A DNA stretch of 8,714 nucleotides from JAHHLP01 sp041609895. Lineage in GTDB: Bacteria; Bacteroidota; Rhodothermia; Rhodothermales; JABDKH01. The stretch is taken from assembly GCA_041609895.1 (NCBI GenBank), contig JBFIPX010000143.1, forward strand, positions 1 through 8,714. The letters are read 5' to 3'. A model generated the notes under the pieces. That model was given only the letters and a program-made list of their open reading frames with translations, ran no database searches and was not told the origin of the DNA. Every line of letters starts with the position of its first letter. Position 1 is the first letter of the stretch. Of this stretch, positions 1 to 7,968 are shown piece after piece. The position numbers and the translations under genes were made by a program.

Positions 1-337
1 GCCCGAATGGGAGTCATCCAGTGCCGAAAGTGGAGACGGGTCCGATGCCGACTTCGACGTCAACCTGGACGCATCCGGCGACGATGTAGAGTTGGATCGG
101 CTGATTGACGAGCTTGAAACGGCCCGCATCGTGCCGCGTCCGGACCTCGATGCCGTACCCGAACCGGATCTCACCAGCGACATCGAGGACGTGGTCTCCG
201 AGACGCTGGCCCGTATCTACGCGACTCAGAAGCAGTATACCGAGGCGGCTCGAGTGTACGAGCGTCTGGCTCTCGAGAATCCTGATCGTGCGGGCGAGTT
301 CGAGGACAAGGCCGCAGAGATGCGTCGGCGGCTCTAG
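1..337 (+). CDS. C-terminal part of a tetratricopeptide-repeat (TPR) protein, 5'-truncated by the window edge
   Basis: An open frame enters from the left edge (first full codon at 2) and stops at TAG 335-337. The visible part is about 111 residues. The first third is very acidic and low in complexity, rich in Ser, Gly, Asp and Glu, and looks like a disordered linker. After a Pro/Asp/Glu-rich stretch comes one TPR-like helix pair, with the pattern ETLARIYATQKQYTEAARVY followed by ERLALENPD. The Leu, Ala, Tyr, Ala, Tyr and Pro positions match the TPR consensus. A charged helix ends the protein. TPR repeats are protein-protein interaction scaffolds, so the partner and role cannot be read from this fragment. 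The stop lies 2 nt before the anmK start, so the two are probably co-transcribed and may be translationally coupled. A TTG at 92 could open a shorter protein, but the frame is open upstream and the acidic segment reads as part of the same protein. Confidence 0.75.
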   Translation, partial: PEWESSSAESGDGSDADFDVNLDASGDDVELDRLIDELETARIVPRPDLDAVPEPDLTSDIEDVVSETLARIYATQKQYTEAARVYERLALENPDRAGEFEDKAAEMRRRL

Positions 338-339
338 GA

Positions 340-1557
340 ATGGCCCATCAGCCGGGGAAGCTCGAACGTTTGCAGCGTAAGACCGATCGCCTGGTCGCCG
401 GAATGATTTCTGGCACATCGGCTGACGGTGTCGACTGCGCCATCACGCAGATCACAGGCACAGGCTCGCAAATTGATATCGACGTCTTATCGTTTGTGAG
501 CATACCCTATCCCGACGAACTTCGTGAGGCCGTCCTCAGGAACAGCGACGCGTCCACTTCATCCGTTCAGGAGCTCTCGCAGCTCAACTTTCGAATTGCA
601 GTCGAGTTCGCGGCAACAGCCCGAAACGCCTGCGCAAATGCGGGCATCGATGTGTCCGACCTCGATCTCGTCGGATCTCATGGCCAGACGGTTCATCATG
701 TCCCGGAGACCGAGGTGGTCGCCGGCGTACCTACGCGCTCGACGCTACAGATCGGTGACCCGTCGGTACTTGCGAACCTGATCGGGGTAACCGTAATAGG
801 CGACTTTCGGGTTGCCGACATGGCACTTGGCGGTCAGGGGGCGCCGCTCGTGCCCTATGGTGACTATGCGCTATTCAGCGACAGGCAGATCAATCGGGTC
901 CTACTCAATCTCGGAGGCATCGCGAACATCACCATCCTGAAGGCAGGCGGGTCAGCGGACGAAGTGATTGCTTTCGATACCGGTCCGGCCAACATGGTTA
1001 TCGATGCGCTGATGGACCGTCTATTTGGCCAGTCGTTTGACGAAGGTGGACAGCGTGCACATACTGGCGCAGTATGCGAGCCACTACTGGACGCACTGCT
1101 CGAGGACTCGTACTACCGTCGTTCGCCACCGAAATCGACCGGTCGAGAACGCTTCGGCGCTCCCTTCGTTGACACGCTCGTAGAGCGCGGCCGCTCGCGC
1201 AGCTGCACCGATGACGACTTGATCACCACTGCCAGCGAGCTCACCGTCCGCACGGTGGCAGGAGCGATTGTTGAGCATGCTGGGTTTGGCGAAGGTGGCT
1301 TTCAACTCATCGTTGGTGGTGGCGGCGCACATAACGGGTACCTGATGCGTCGGCTGGTGCAATCGTTCCCCGGTGCCCAGGTCTCGACAACTCGGGACCA
1401 CGGAATCGACCCCGATGCCCGTGAGGCCGTATGCTTTGCGGTGATGGCTCACGAAACCCTGAACGAACAGCCGACGGCGTTGGCAGCCGTCACGGGCGCG
1501 GCGGAATCCGCCATACTCGGAAAGATTTGTCTGCCGACAAGGGCAAGGTCAGACTAG
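340..1557 (+). CDS. anmK: Anhydro-N-acetylmuramic acid kinase (AnmK)
   Basis: AnmK phosphorylates and hydrolyses 1,6-anhydro-N-acetylmuramic acid released during murein turnover, giving MurNAc-6-phosphate for cytoplasmic cell-wall recycling. The 405-residue product has the family landmarks in order. The ATP phosphate-binding loop is GMISGTSADGVD (residues 21-32). GSHGQTVHH follows. The catalytic-region segment GDFRVADMALGGQGAPLVP has Asp155 and Asp160. Then come LLNLGGIANIT and FDTGPANMVID (ATPase-core hinge and phosphate 2 loop), and finally GGGGAHNGYLMRRL near the C terminus. It is somewhat longer than the usual ~370 residues, partly from about 18 basic residues before the first strand. A start at Met22 would delete the strand leading into the glycine loop, so ATG 340 is preferred. 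The only SD-like bases (AGGA) touch the ATG. It sits 2 nt after the TPR gene and 10 nt before thiL. No MurNAc-6-P etherase (murQ) is visible in the window. Confidence 0.95.
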   Translation: MAHQPGKLERLQRKTDRLVAGMISGTSADGVDCAITQITGTGSQIDIDVLSFVSIPYPDELREAVLRNSDASTSSVQELSQLNFRIAVEFAATARNACANAGIDVSDLDLVGSHGQTVHHVPETEVVAGVPTRSTLQIGDPSVLANLIGVTVIGDFRVADMALGGQGAPLVPYGDYALFSDRQINRVLLNLGGIANITILKAGGSADEVIAFDTGPANMVIDALMDRLFGQSFDEGGQRAHTGAVCEPLLDALLEDSYYRRSPPKSTGRERFGAPFVDTLVERGRSRSCTDDDLITTASELTVRTVAGAIVEHAGFGEGGFQLIVGGGGAHNGYLMRRLVQSFPGAQVSTTRDHGIDPDAREAVCFAVMAHETLNEQPTALAAVTGAAESAILGKICLPTRARSD

Positions 1558-1567
1558 AGAGCTACGA

Positions 1568-2611
1568 ATGGAAACGAGAGGAGACGACTTCACCCCGATC
1601 CAGAAGGTCGGCGAATTTGGACTGATCGATCGCATGCACACCGTCCTGGGTGAGGCGGCCGACGACGAAGTCATATGTGGGATTGGTGATGATGCGGCCG
1701 TAATCCGGAAGTCGGATGGCATTTACCAGGTCGTCACGGTCGACGCACTAATTGAAGGAGTTCACTTCGAGCGCTCCATCATGCCGATGCGCCACCTTGG
1801 CTTCAAGTCGATCGCCGTCAACGTGAGCGACGTGGCCGCGATGAACGCGCGCCCTCGCTTCGCAGTTATCAGTGTGGCGGTACCGCACAGCATCTCCATT
1901 GAAATGATGGAATCGCTGTATTCGGGTATCAGGCAGGCATGCGACGCTTACGGTCTGACGATGGTCGGCGGAGATACCACGGCTGCCCGCCAGCTGAGCC
2001 TTTCAGTAACTGTCATCGGTGAAGTCGAAGAACGCCGGGTCGTGTTTCGCCGCGGTGCGAGTCCGGGGGACCTCGTGTGCGTCAGCGGCGACCTGGGCTC
2101 GGCCTATGCGGGACTCAAGGTCCTCATCAAAGAGCGGATCGCGATGCAGGAGGCTACGGGCTTCGAGCCGGATCTCGAAAGTTTTGACTACGTCGTCGGC
2201 CGCCAGCTGACGCCGAAGGCGCGTCTGGATCTGGTGAACACATGGGAAGCCGCAGGATTCAGGCCGCGAGCATTGATCGACGTTTCAGATGGACTCTCTT
2301 CAGAGATCCACCACCTATGTCGTCAGAGTGGGTGCGGTGCCCTCCTGCGCCGAGACGCTATTCCGATGCACGAACAGGCCGAGGGGGTTTCCACCGACTT
2401 CGAAGACGATCCGGTAAGCTTCGCACTGTACGGGGGCGAGGATTACGAACTGCTGTTCGCGGCGAGACCCGACGATTTTGCACTCATCGATGATGGCAGC
2501 GTAACCGTCATCGGTATCTTCACCGAACCGGACGAAGGGGTACGGATGCAGGGCGAGGAGGGAGAGTTTGTCAGCATATCGCCAGACGGATTTCAGCATT
2601 TTGACGGATGA
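1568..2611 (+). CDS. thiL: Thiamine-monophosphate kinase (ThiL)
   Basis: ThiL catalyses ATP-dependent phosphorylation of thiamine monophosphate to thiamine diphosphate, the last step of cofactor synthesis, in the cytoplasm. The 347-residue length is normal. Motifs of the PurM/ThiL-like AIRS synthase fold are all present. FGLIDRM opens the protein (residues 17-23) and GIGDDAAVI (38-46) carries the metal-binding aspartates. VDALIEGVHF spans 58-67. FKSIAVNVSDVAAMNARP (79-96) has a further metal Asp. GLTMVGGDTTAA spans 129-140 and RRGASPGDLVCVSGDLG 161-177. IDVSDGLSSE is at 237-246, and YGGEDYELLFA (288-298) is the substrate and metal segment of the C-terminal domain. No key residue appears to be missing. 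It starts 10 nt after anmK with only weak purine-rich bases upstream. Its TGA overlaps the next gene's ATG (ATGA at 2608-2611), which suggests translational coupling. No other thiamine genes and no TPP riboswitch-like leader are visible here. Confidence 0.96.
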   Translation: METRGDDFTPIQKVGEFGLIDRMHTVLGEAADDEVICGIGDDAAVIRKSDGIYQVVTVDALIEGVHFERSIMPMRHLGFKSIAVNVSDVAAMNARPRFAVISVAVPHSISIEMMESLYSGIRQACDAYGLTMVGGDTTAARQLSLSVTVIGEVEERRVVFRRGASPGDLVCVSGDLGSAYAGLKVLIKERIAMQEATGFEPDLESFDYVVGRQLTPKARLDLVNTWEAAGFRPRALIDVSDGLSSEIHHLCRQSGCGALLRRDAIPMHEQAEGVSTDFEDDPVSFALYGGEDYELLFAARPDDFALIDDGSVTVIGIFTEPDEGVRMQGEEGEFVSISPDGFQHFDG

Positions 2612-3108
2612 CGCTCATGCCCGGGGAGCAACCGGCCGATAAGCCAAGGATGGAAGATGCGCCCACGGCAAGCCGAAACCCTACCGAGCAGGAAATGCCT
2701 GTATACTCCCGGCGCGAACTGCAGCGGGGAGATTGGGTGTTGATGGCAAGGATATGCGGCATGCTTGGCAAGATCCTCTTTCTTCAGAAAAGGGTATCTG
2801 TCGAGAGGCTTGTTGTGTCGTTTGACGCACCTCGGGCACCGAACCCAGACCGAATCGATATAGGCCGCATCAACTGGCTGACACGAGGCGTGCTGCGGCG
2901 ATTATTCAGCAGCCGGTACTGCATGAAGCGGTCTCTCATTCTATTCCACTATTTGCGGAAGGCAGGACGCGAGGCGCGAATCGTGTTTGGCGTAGTGAAG
3001 GAGAGTGGCCGCCTTGAAGGGCACGCCTGGGTCACAGTCAACGGTGAGCCCTTCGCCGAGGAAGGACCTGTGGACCGATACACCGTGACTTACACGTATC
3101 CCGACTGA
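2608..3108 (+). CDS. Lasso-peptide-B2 / transglutaminase-like superfamily protein (PF13471-type), standalone
   Basis: Recognised from motifs, not from a search. In the 166-residue product, YCMKRSLILFHYLRKAG (104-120) has the Cys-x-x-Arg-Ser/Ala-Leu helix of lasso-peptide B2 leader proteases. FGVVKESGRLEGHAWVTVNG (127-146) has the His-Ala-Trp-Val strand and the conserved glycine. In characterised B2 proteins (for example McjB) the Cys-His-Asp triad cuts the leader from a RiPP precursor. Here Cys105 and His139 are kept, but the residue 12 after His is Glu151 in FAEEG, where Asp is usual. Residues 1-40 are hydrophilic, charged and probably disordered. Helical B2-like sequence starts near residue 42. 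No PqqD-like B1 domain is fused. The ATGA overlap with thiL supports ATG 2608, although ATG 2695 or ATG 2742 would also keep the whole domain. Neither an asparagine-synthetase-like cyclase nor a precursor peptide is in the window. The substrate is unknown, and it may be a peptidase of another substrate or a non-RiPP family branch. Confidence 0.72.
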   Translation: MTLMPGEQPADKPRMEDAPTASRNPTEQEMPVYSRRELQRGDWVLMARICGMLGKILFLQKRVSVERLVVSFDAPRAPNPDRIDIGRINWLTRGVLRRLFSSRYCMKRSLILFHYLRKAGREARIVFGVVKESGRLEGHAWVTVNGEPFAEEGPVDRYTVTYTYPD

Positions 3109-3404
3109 CTTGCCGCTGTTTCGCGGCGGATCAGTCTGGCCTCGCGACTCTCCGGGCTCCACGACGCTCCATGCGTGGCGATGCGTTAGACCGGTCACCC
3201 TTCCCGGTCCGATAACGATTCCGCGCTAACGGGCAACGGCTGGGCTTTCTCTCTTGACCGATTGTTCGCGGAAACTGGGACAGAACTGGCTTATTTTTCT
3301 CCACTGCAACAGTCTCGCCGCGCTTCGACGGTTCGCACATTTTCAGCCTTGAGCGATTTCTGGCGTAGACCATCACGCTTTCTTTAAGATCTAGTACTAC
3401 GCCC
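3109..3404. other. Non-coding gap upstream of atpD with two inverted repeats
   Basis: This 296-nt stretch has no convincing gene. The only + strand ATG frames are trivially short (for example 14 codons from 3172), and the - strand frames crossing it are antisense shadows of the flanking genes. Two hairpin-capable repeats are visible. GCCGC/GCGGC at 3112-3116 and 3123-3127 starts 4 nt after the B2-like stop codon. GACCGG/CCGGTC at 3189-3194 and 3204-3209 has a 9-nt loop. Neither has a T-tract after it. The last ~110 nt are more A/T-rich, with T-runs near 3292-3299 and 3379-3385, as expected of a promoter/leader for atpDC. I could not fix a -35/-10 pair with acceptable spacing. Confidence 0.5.
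3112..3127 (+). terminator. Possible weak terminator hairpin after the anmK-thiL-B2-like operon
   Basis: GCCGC, a 6-nt loop TGTTTC, and GCGGC form a five-pair GC stem starting 4 nt after the TGA of the B2-like gene. Its placement fits transcription termination, but no run of T follows. It is therefore at best a weak or factor-assisted terminator, or an RNA-stabilising 3' hairpin. Confidence 0.25.
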
Positions 3405-4907
<1,503 letters not shown>

Positions 4908-4916
4908 GCGATCGCC

Positions 4917-5342
4917 ATGGCAAAGACGCTGAATGTCAACATCGTTTCACCCGACGGCAGCGTATTTCGCGGCGAGGCAGCCGGCGTACGTGCGCCCGGA
5001 GTGGAGGGATCTTTTGAGGTTCTCCATAATCACGCACCGATGATTGCGGCCTTTGAGATCGGGCCCCTCTTCGTGACGGAAGCCGACGGCGACAAGATCA
5101 TTTTTGCGACGAGTGGTGGATTTCTCGAGGTCCTCGAGAACAATGTCACGGTCCTGGCCGAAACCGCCGAACCGGCGTCGAAGATCGATGTCGACCGTGC
5201 GCGCGAGGCAGAAGAGAGAGCCATCGAGGCGCTGAAACACGCTCCCGCGGAAGAGAGAGCCGAGTATGAGGCCGCGCTGGAGCGTGCCCGCAATCGTGCG
5301 CGCGTGGCGATGGGACAAGTCGGTACCCACCGCAGCAGTTAG
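4917..5342 (+). CDS. atpC: ATP synthase F1 subunit epsilon
   Basis: Epsilon belongs to the rotating central stalk with gamma, couples to the c-ring, and in many bacteria inhibits ATP hydrolysis through its C-terminal helices. The 141-residue product has the N-terminal beta-sandwich (about 1-84), with LNVNIVSPDG at the start, the conserved GSFEVLHNHAPMIAA (31-45) and FATSGGFLEV (63-72). The C-terminal helical hairpin (about 91-132) is very rich in Glu, Ala and Arg, so the full two-domain form is present rather than the truncated version of some lineages. It starts 9 nt after atpD. A purine-rich AGGAATAGG that overlaps the atpD stop lies 10-18 nt upstream and is a modest ribosome-binding candidate. 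The pair atpD-atpC is a self-contained unit here. An unrelated metabolic gene follows after about 98 nt. Confidence 0.95.
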   Translation: MAKTLNVNIVSPDGSVFRGEAAGVRAPGVEGSFEVLHNHAPMIAAFEIGPLFVTEADGDKIIFATSGGFLEVLENNVTVLAETAEPASKIDVDRAREAEERAIEALKHAPAEERAEYEAALERARNRARVAMGQVGTHRSS

Positions 5343-5354
5343 GCGGCAGTAACC

Positions 5355-5366
5355 GGTCGCGCGACC
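5355..5366. repeat. Perfect 12-bp palindrome downstream of atpC
   Basis: GGTCGCGCGACC is self-complementary over all 12 bases and lies 12 nt after the atpC stop. As RNA it could fold only into a four-pair stem with a tight GCGC loop, and no T-run follows. It could be a weak 3' hairpin, a dyad binding site ahead of the next gene, or chance in GC-rich DNA. Confidence 0.25.
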
Positions 5367-5440
5367 ACCTCGAACTCCGTATCATCCGGTTTGGGAAAGT
5401 CAGGCACGGCCGGGGAGTCGTGCCATTATACCCGGCACGC

Positions 5441-6598
5441 ATGATTATCGACGAGATTCGCACTCCCGCGCTTCTGATCGAAAAGGCACGACTCGAATCC
5501 AACCTGTTGCGGATGCAGGATTTGGCTAATCGTGAGTCGGTAGAGCTCCGCCCGCATACAAAGACGCATCGCTGCATTTCGATCGCTGATCGTCAGCGTG
5601 AGCTGGGTGCCGCCGGAATAACGGTTGCCAAAGTAGGCGAGGCGGAAGTGTACGCGGCGGCAGGGTTCGATGACATCAGAATCGCTTACGAGGTCGTTGG
5701 ACGTTCGACGTACGAGCGGCTAGCATCCCTGCAGCACGATGCAAAGATATCTGTCTGCGTGGACACGCCGGAAGGCGCCAAGATGCTATCCGATTGGTAC
5801 CGCGGAACTGGCTACGAAATCGACGTCCTCGTTGAGGTCGACACGGGATATGGTCGCTGCGGTGTCCGCTGGGATGCCTCAGACAGCGCGGAATTCGTTC
5901 GACACGTTGCCGAATTGCCGAGTCTCAATTGGCGGGGTCTGCTCACGCACGCGGGGAACGCCTATCACGGACCCTCGTCGGAAGAGGAGTCATATGATGA
6001 CGCTCTCGTTCGACACGCCAACGAGGAGCGTGACCGCATACTCGATTTCGCAGCGGACTTGCGGGATACGGACCTCGTGCCGGAAGTCATCAGTATCGGT
6101 TCGACCCCGACGATGTCACGGTTTCGGAATGCCGAGCGAAGGGGTCTCCGAATCACCGAGATTCGGCCCGGTAACTACGTGTTCAACGATGCAATTCAGG
6201 TAGGGCTGGAAACGACGGAGCTTGAGAACTGTGCATTGACCGTACTTGCCACGGTCATAAGCCGACATCGCGATCGCAGCGGCGTCGAGCGAATCTACCT
6301 GGACGCAGGCAAGAAGGTTGTCACAGCCGACACCGGGCGCGCAACCGAAGGCTACGGCGTCCTTCTCTACAACCCTCGCATGATGACGCCGCTTCCGCAT
6401 GCCACCATCGTGGCGCTCTCGGAAGAGCATGGCTGGGTCGAGGTTAAGGGAGGCTCGACGCTGCAGGTAGGCGATCGGGCTCGATTCGTGCCCAACCACG
6501 CTTGCGTGGCCGTCGACACGCGAGATGAGATGGTACTTGTCGATGGCGACGACGTGGTCGAGATCTTGTCGGTCGACGCACGAGGGAAATCTTCGTAG
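5441..6598 (+). CDS. PLP-dependent D-threonine aldolase / D-serine dehydratase-like enzyme
   Basis: This is a fold-type III PLP enzyme (alanine-racemase-like N-terminal barrel plus C-terminal D-serine-dehydratase-like domain), expected to cleave or dehydrate D-beta-hydroxy amino acids in the cytoplasm. Numbered from ATG 5441 (385 residues), IRTPALLIEKARLESNLLRM is the family N terminus. RPHTKTH (37-43) contains the PLP lysine Lys41. VEVDTGYGRCGV, LTHAGNAYHG and EIRPGNYVFNDA are barrel motifs. VPNHACVAVD near the end has His353 and Cys355, the divalent-metal ligands of this family. The metal-dependent active site thus looks intact. The frame stays open to a GTG at 5420, giving 392 residues. 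The ATG is preferred because homologues usually begin a few residues before the TPALL motif. GGGGAG at 5412-5417 is 2 nt from the GTG (too near) and 23 nt from the ATG (too far). The specific substrate cannot be settled from sequence. Confidence 0.88.
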   Translation: MIIDEIRTPALLIEKARLESNLLRMQDLANRESVELRPHTKTHRCISIADRQRELGAAGITVAKVGEAEVYAAAGFDDIRIAYEVVGRSTYERLASLQHDAKISVCVDTPEGAKMLSDWYRGTGYEIDVLVEVDTGYGRCGVRWDASDSAEFVRHVAELPSLNWRGLLTHAGNAYHGPSSEEESYDDALVRHANEERDRILDFAADLRDTDLVPEVISIGSTPTMSRFRNAERRGLRITEIRPGNYVFNDAIQVGLETTELENCALTVLATVISRHRDRSGVERIYLDAGKKVVTADTGRATEGYGVLLYNPRMMTPLPHATIVALSEEHGWVEVKGGSTLQVGDRARFVPNHACVAVDTRDEMVLVDGDDVVEILSVDARGKSS

Positions 6599-6643
6599 AA
6601 CAGGGGCAAACCAGGCTCGATCCGCTCACCGAGCTGCGCACCG

Positions 6644-7060
6644 ATGAAAGACAACACGGCCGTATACGCCGGATCCCCTCTCGCCCGCAAACTTGGTATC
6701 AAGAGCGGCTATCGTGCGGTACTCGTCGGTGGTCCTGAGAACTACTTCGAACTAATCGAGGACGCACCCTCCGACGTGGCGTGGTTGGATCTCGATGATG
6801 GACGCGCCAACTTCGTCCACTTCTTTTCAGACAGTCGCAGCGAACTCGAACATATGATGCCTGCCCTGCAGGGAGCGATTGCTAAAGACGGAATGGTGTG
6901 GATTTCGTGGCCTAAAAAATCGTCGGGTGTCGAAACTGATTTGGACGGCAACATCGTGCGCGAGGCAGGCCTCAGTCATGGGCTGGTCGACGTCAAGGTG
7001 TGCGCAGTCGACGAGACGTGGTCGGGATTGAAGTTCGTCCATCGAGTTGCGGACCGGTGA
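6644..7060 (+). CDS. DUF3052 family protein of unknown function
   Basis: I recognise the family from its pattern; its biochemical role is not known to me. The 138-residue product is soluble, with no signal peptide or membrane segment. YAGSPLARKLGIKSGYRAVL (8-27) matches the usual family opening. A GGPENY turn follows (29-34), then FSDSRSELEHMMPALQGAI (61-79). The strongly conserved block MVWISWPKKSSGVETDL (84-100) comes next, then GLVDVKVCAVDETWSGLKFV (113-132). The last two blocks are the hallmark, with WPKK and VDETWSGLK nearly invariant as I recall them. The alternating strand/helix character suggests a small alpha/beta fold resembling a degenerate methyltransferase-like or Rossmann-like domain, which is an inference only. 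It lies 45 nt after the D-threonine-aldolase-like gene in the same direction, so co-transcription is possible. No ribosome-binding sequence is seen before ATG 6644. Confidence 0.82.
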   Translation: MKDNTAVYAGSPLARKLGIKSGYRAVLVGGPENYFELIEDAPSDVAWLDLDDGRANFVHFFSDSRSELEHMMPALQGAIAKDGMVWISWPKKSSGVETDLDGNIVREAGLSHGLVDVKVCAVDETWSGLKFVHRVADR

Positions 7061-7100
7061 CCGATGTCTAAAAGGTTGGGGATGGTACCGTCAAAGTGCG

Positions 7101-7126
7101 GCGCGGCCCGGATCAACCGGACGCGC
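7101..7126. repeat. Interrupted inverted repeat between the DUF3052 gene and yebC
   Basis: GCGC (7101-7104) and CCGG (7108-7111) pair with CCGG (7117-7120) and GCGC (7123-7126) around the 5-nt loop ATCAA. A small asymmetric internal loop (GGC against AC) interrupts the stem. It lies about 40 nt after the DUF3052 stop and could end that transcript, but no T-run follows. The rest of the 134-nt gap (7061-7194) holds no gene, and I could not define a promoter with good spacing for yebC. Confidence 0.3.
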
Positions 7127-7194
7127 TAAACGGTATTGAATGATCAACGCAGTGGCGGTCTCAGATACACACTTGTCAATTTCTTAGCGGCACT

Positions 7195-7941
7195 ATGGCT
7201 GGTCACAATAAGTGGTCCAAGATCAAGCGGCAAAAGGCTGTGACCGATGCCCGCAAATCGAAGGCTTGGGCTCGCATCACGCGGGAGATCATGGTGGCGG
7301 CACGCGATGGTGGCGGCGATGTGGGTATGAACCCGGCCCTGTCGCTCGCCGTCGACAGGGCAAAAGCTGAGAACATGCCCAAGGACAACATCGAGCGGGC
7401 GATCAAGCGGGGTACAGGCGAGATCGAGGGCGAAGACTACGTAGAGATGAGCTACGAAGGGTACGGTCCGTCCGGAGTTGCAATCTTCATCGACGCGCTC
7501 ACTGACAACACCAATAGAACCGTGGCCGACCTCCGACATCTCTTCAGCAAGTCGGGCGGGAGCCTCGGTCAGTCCGGAAGTGTCGCGTTCCTGTTCGAGC
7601 GAAAGGGGATCATAGAAGTCAACGCCGCCGATATCGGCGAGGTCGAGCTGTTCGAACTAGTCGCCGAAGCGGGCGCGGAGGACCTGACGAACGACGATGA
7701 CACTTACGTGGTCACGACGAGCGTGGAGGATTTCGCAGCGGTTCGCGGGGCAGTAAAGGACCGCGGAATTGAGCCTGTCGAGGCAGGGCTGCAACGAATT
7801 CCGACGACAACCGTCACGATCGAGTCTGCGGATGCACGCAAGGTGGCAGCTCTCATCGAGAAGATCGAGGACCACGCGGATGTCCAAGCCGTATATTCGA
7901 CTCTGGAGTTGGACGAGGCTACCATCGAAGCCATCGCCTAG
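7195..7941 (+). CDS. yebC: YebC/PmpR (TACO1) family protein
   Basis: The 248-residue product has the usual family length and the invariant N terminus MAGHNKWSKIKRQKAVTDAR (1-20). AWARITREIMVAARDGGGD (24-42), NPALSLAVDRAKAENMPKDN (46-65), ERAIKRGTGE (67-76) and YEGYGPSGVA (87-96) follow. TDNTNRTVADLRHLFSKSGG (103-122) and GSVAFLFERKG (128-138) complete the core. The C-terminal domain ends with PTTTV and VQAVYSTLEL. Members were long annotated as DNA-binding transcriptional regulators (PmpR). Mitochondrial TACO1 and recent bacterial work point to a translation role, helping ribosomes through difficult stretches such as polyproline. The sequence alone does not choose between these. It precedes ruvC by 27 nt, a widespread bacterial gene order. 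No SD sequence precedes ATG 7195; the invariant MAGHNKW fixes the start. Confidence 0.97.
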   Translation: MAGHNKWSKIKRQKAVTDARKSKAWARITREIMVAARDGGGDVGMNPALSLAVDRAKAENMPKDNIERAIKRGTGEIEGEDYVEMSYEGYGPSGVAIFIDALTDNTNRTVADLRHLFSKSGGSLGQSGSVAFLFERKGIIEVNAADIGEVELFELVAEAGAEDLTNDDDTYVVTTSVEDFAAVRGAVKDRGIEPVEAGLQRIPTTTVTIESADARKVAALIEKIEDHADVQAVYSTLELDEATIEAIA

Positions 7942-7952
7942 CGAGATCTCGC
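7941..7952. repeat. Perfect 12-bp palindrome at the yebC-ruvC junction
   Basis: GCGAGATCTCGC is fully self-complementary. It begins on the last base of the yebC stop codon and ends 16 nt before the ruvC start. As RNA the central bases would be an unpaired loop of about four, so only a short stem could form. It may be a dyad site or chance; no T-run follows, so it is not a terminator. Confidence 0.25.
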
Positions 7953-7968
7953 CCATCAAGCCCGAAGC

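Noticed and set aside
2941..3198. Minus-strand 85-codon frame opposite the B2-like gene, considered as a possible lasso precursor
   Set aside because: It is antisense to the conserved Cys and His region, has no leader/core organisation, and looks like a shadow of the coding strand.
3172..3216. 14-codon + strand ORF in the atpD leader, considered as a leader peptide or RiPP precursor
   Set aside because: Too short, no ribosome-binding sequence, and no regulatory codon run or leader/core pattern.
3349..3390. TTGAGC and TAAGAT upstream of atpD as a -35/-10 promoter pair
   Set aside because: The spacing is about 30 nt, far from the usual ~17, and TAAGAT matches only four of six consensus bases. 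No Bacteroidota-type TAnnTTTG box was found either.
7144..7539. Minus-strand frame of about 131 codons opposite the start of yebC
   Set aside because: It is fully explained as the complement of the highly conserved yebC 5' region and shows no motif of its own.
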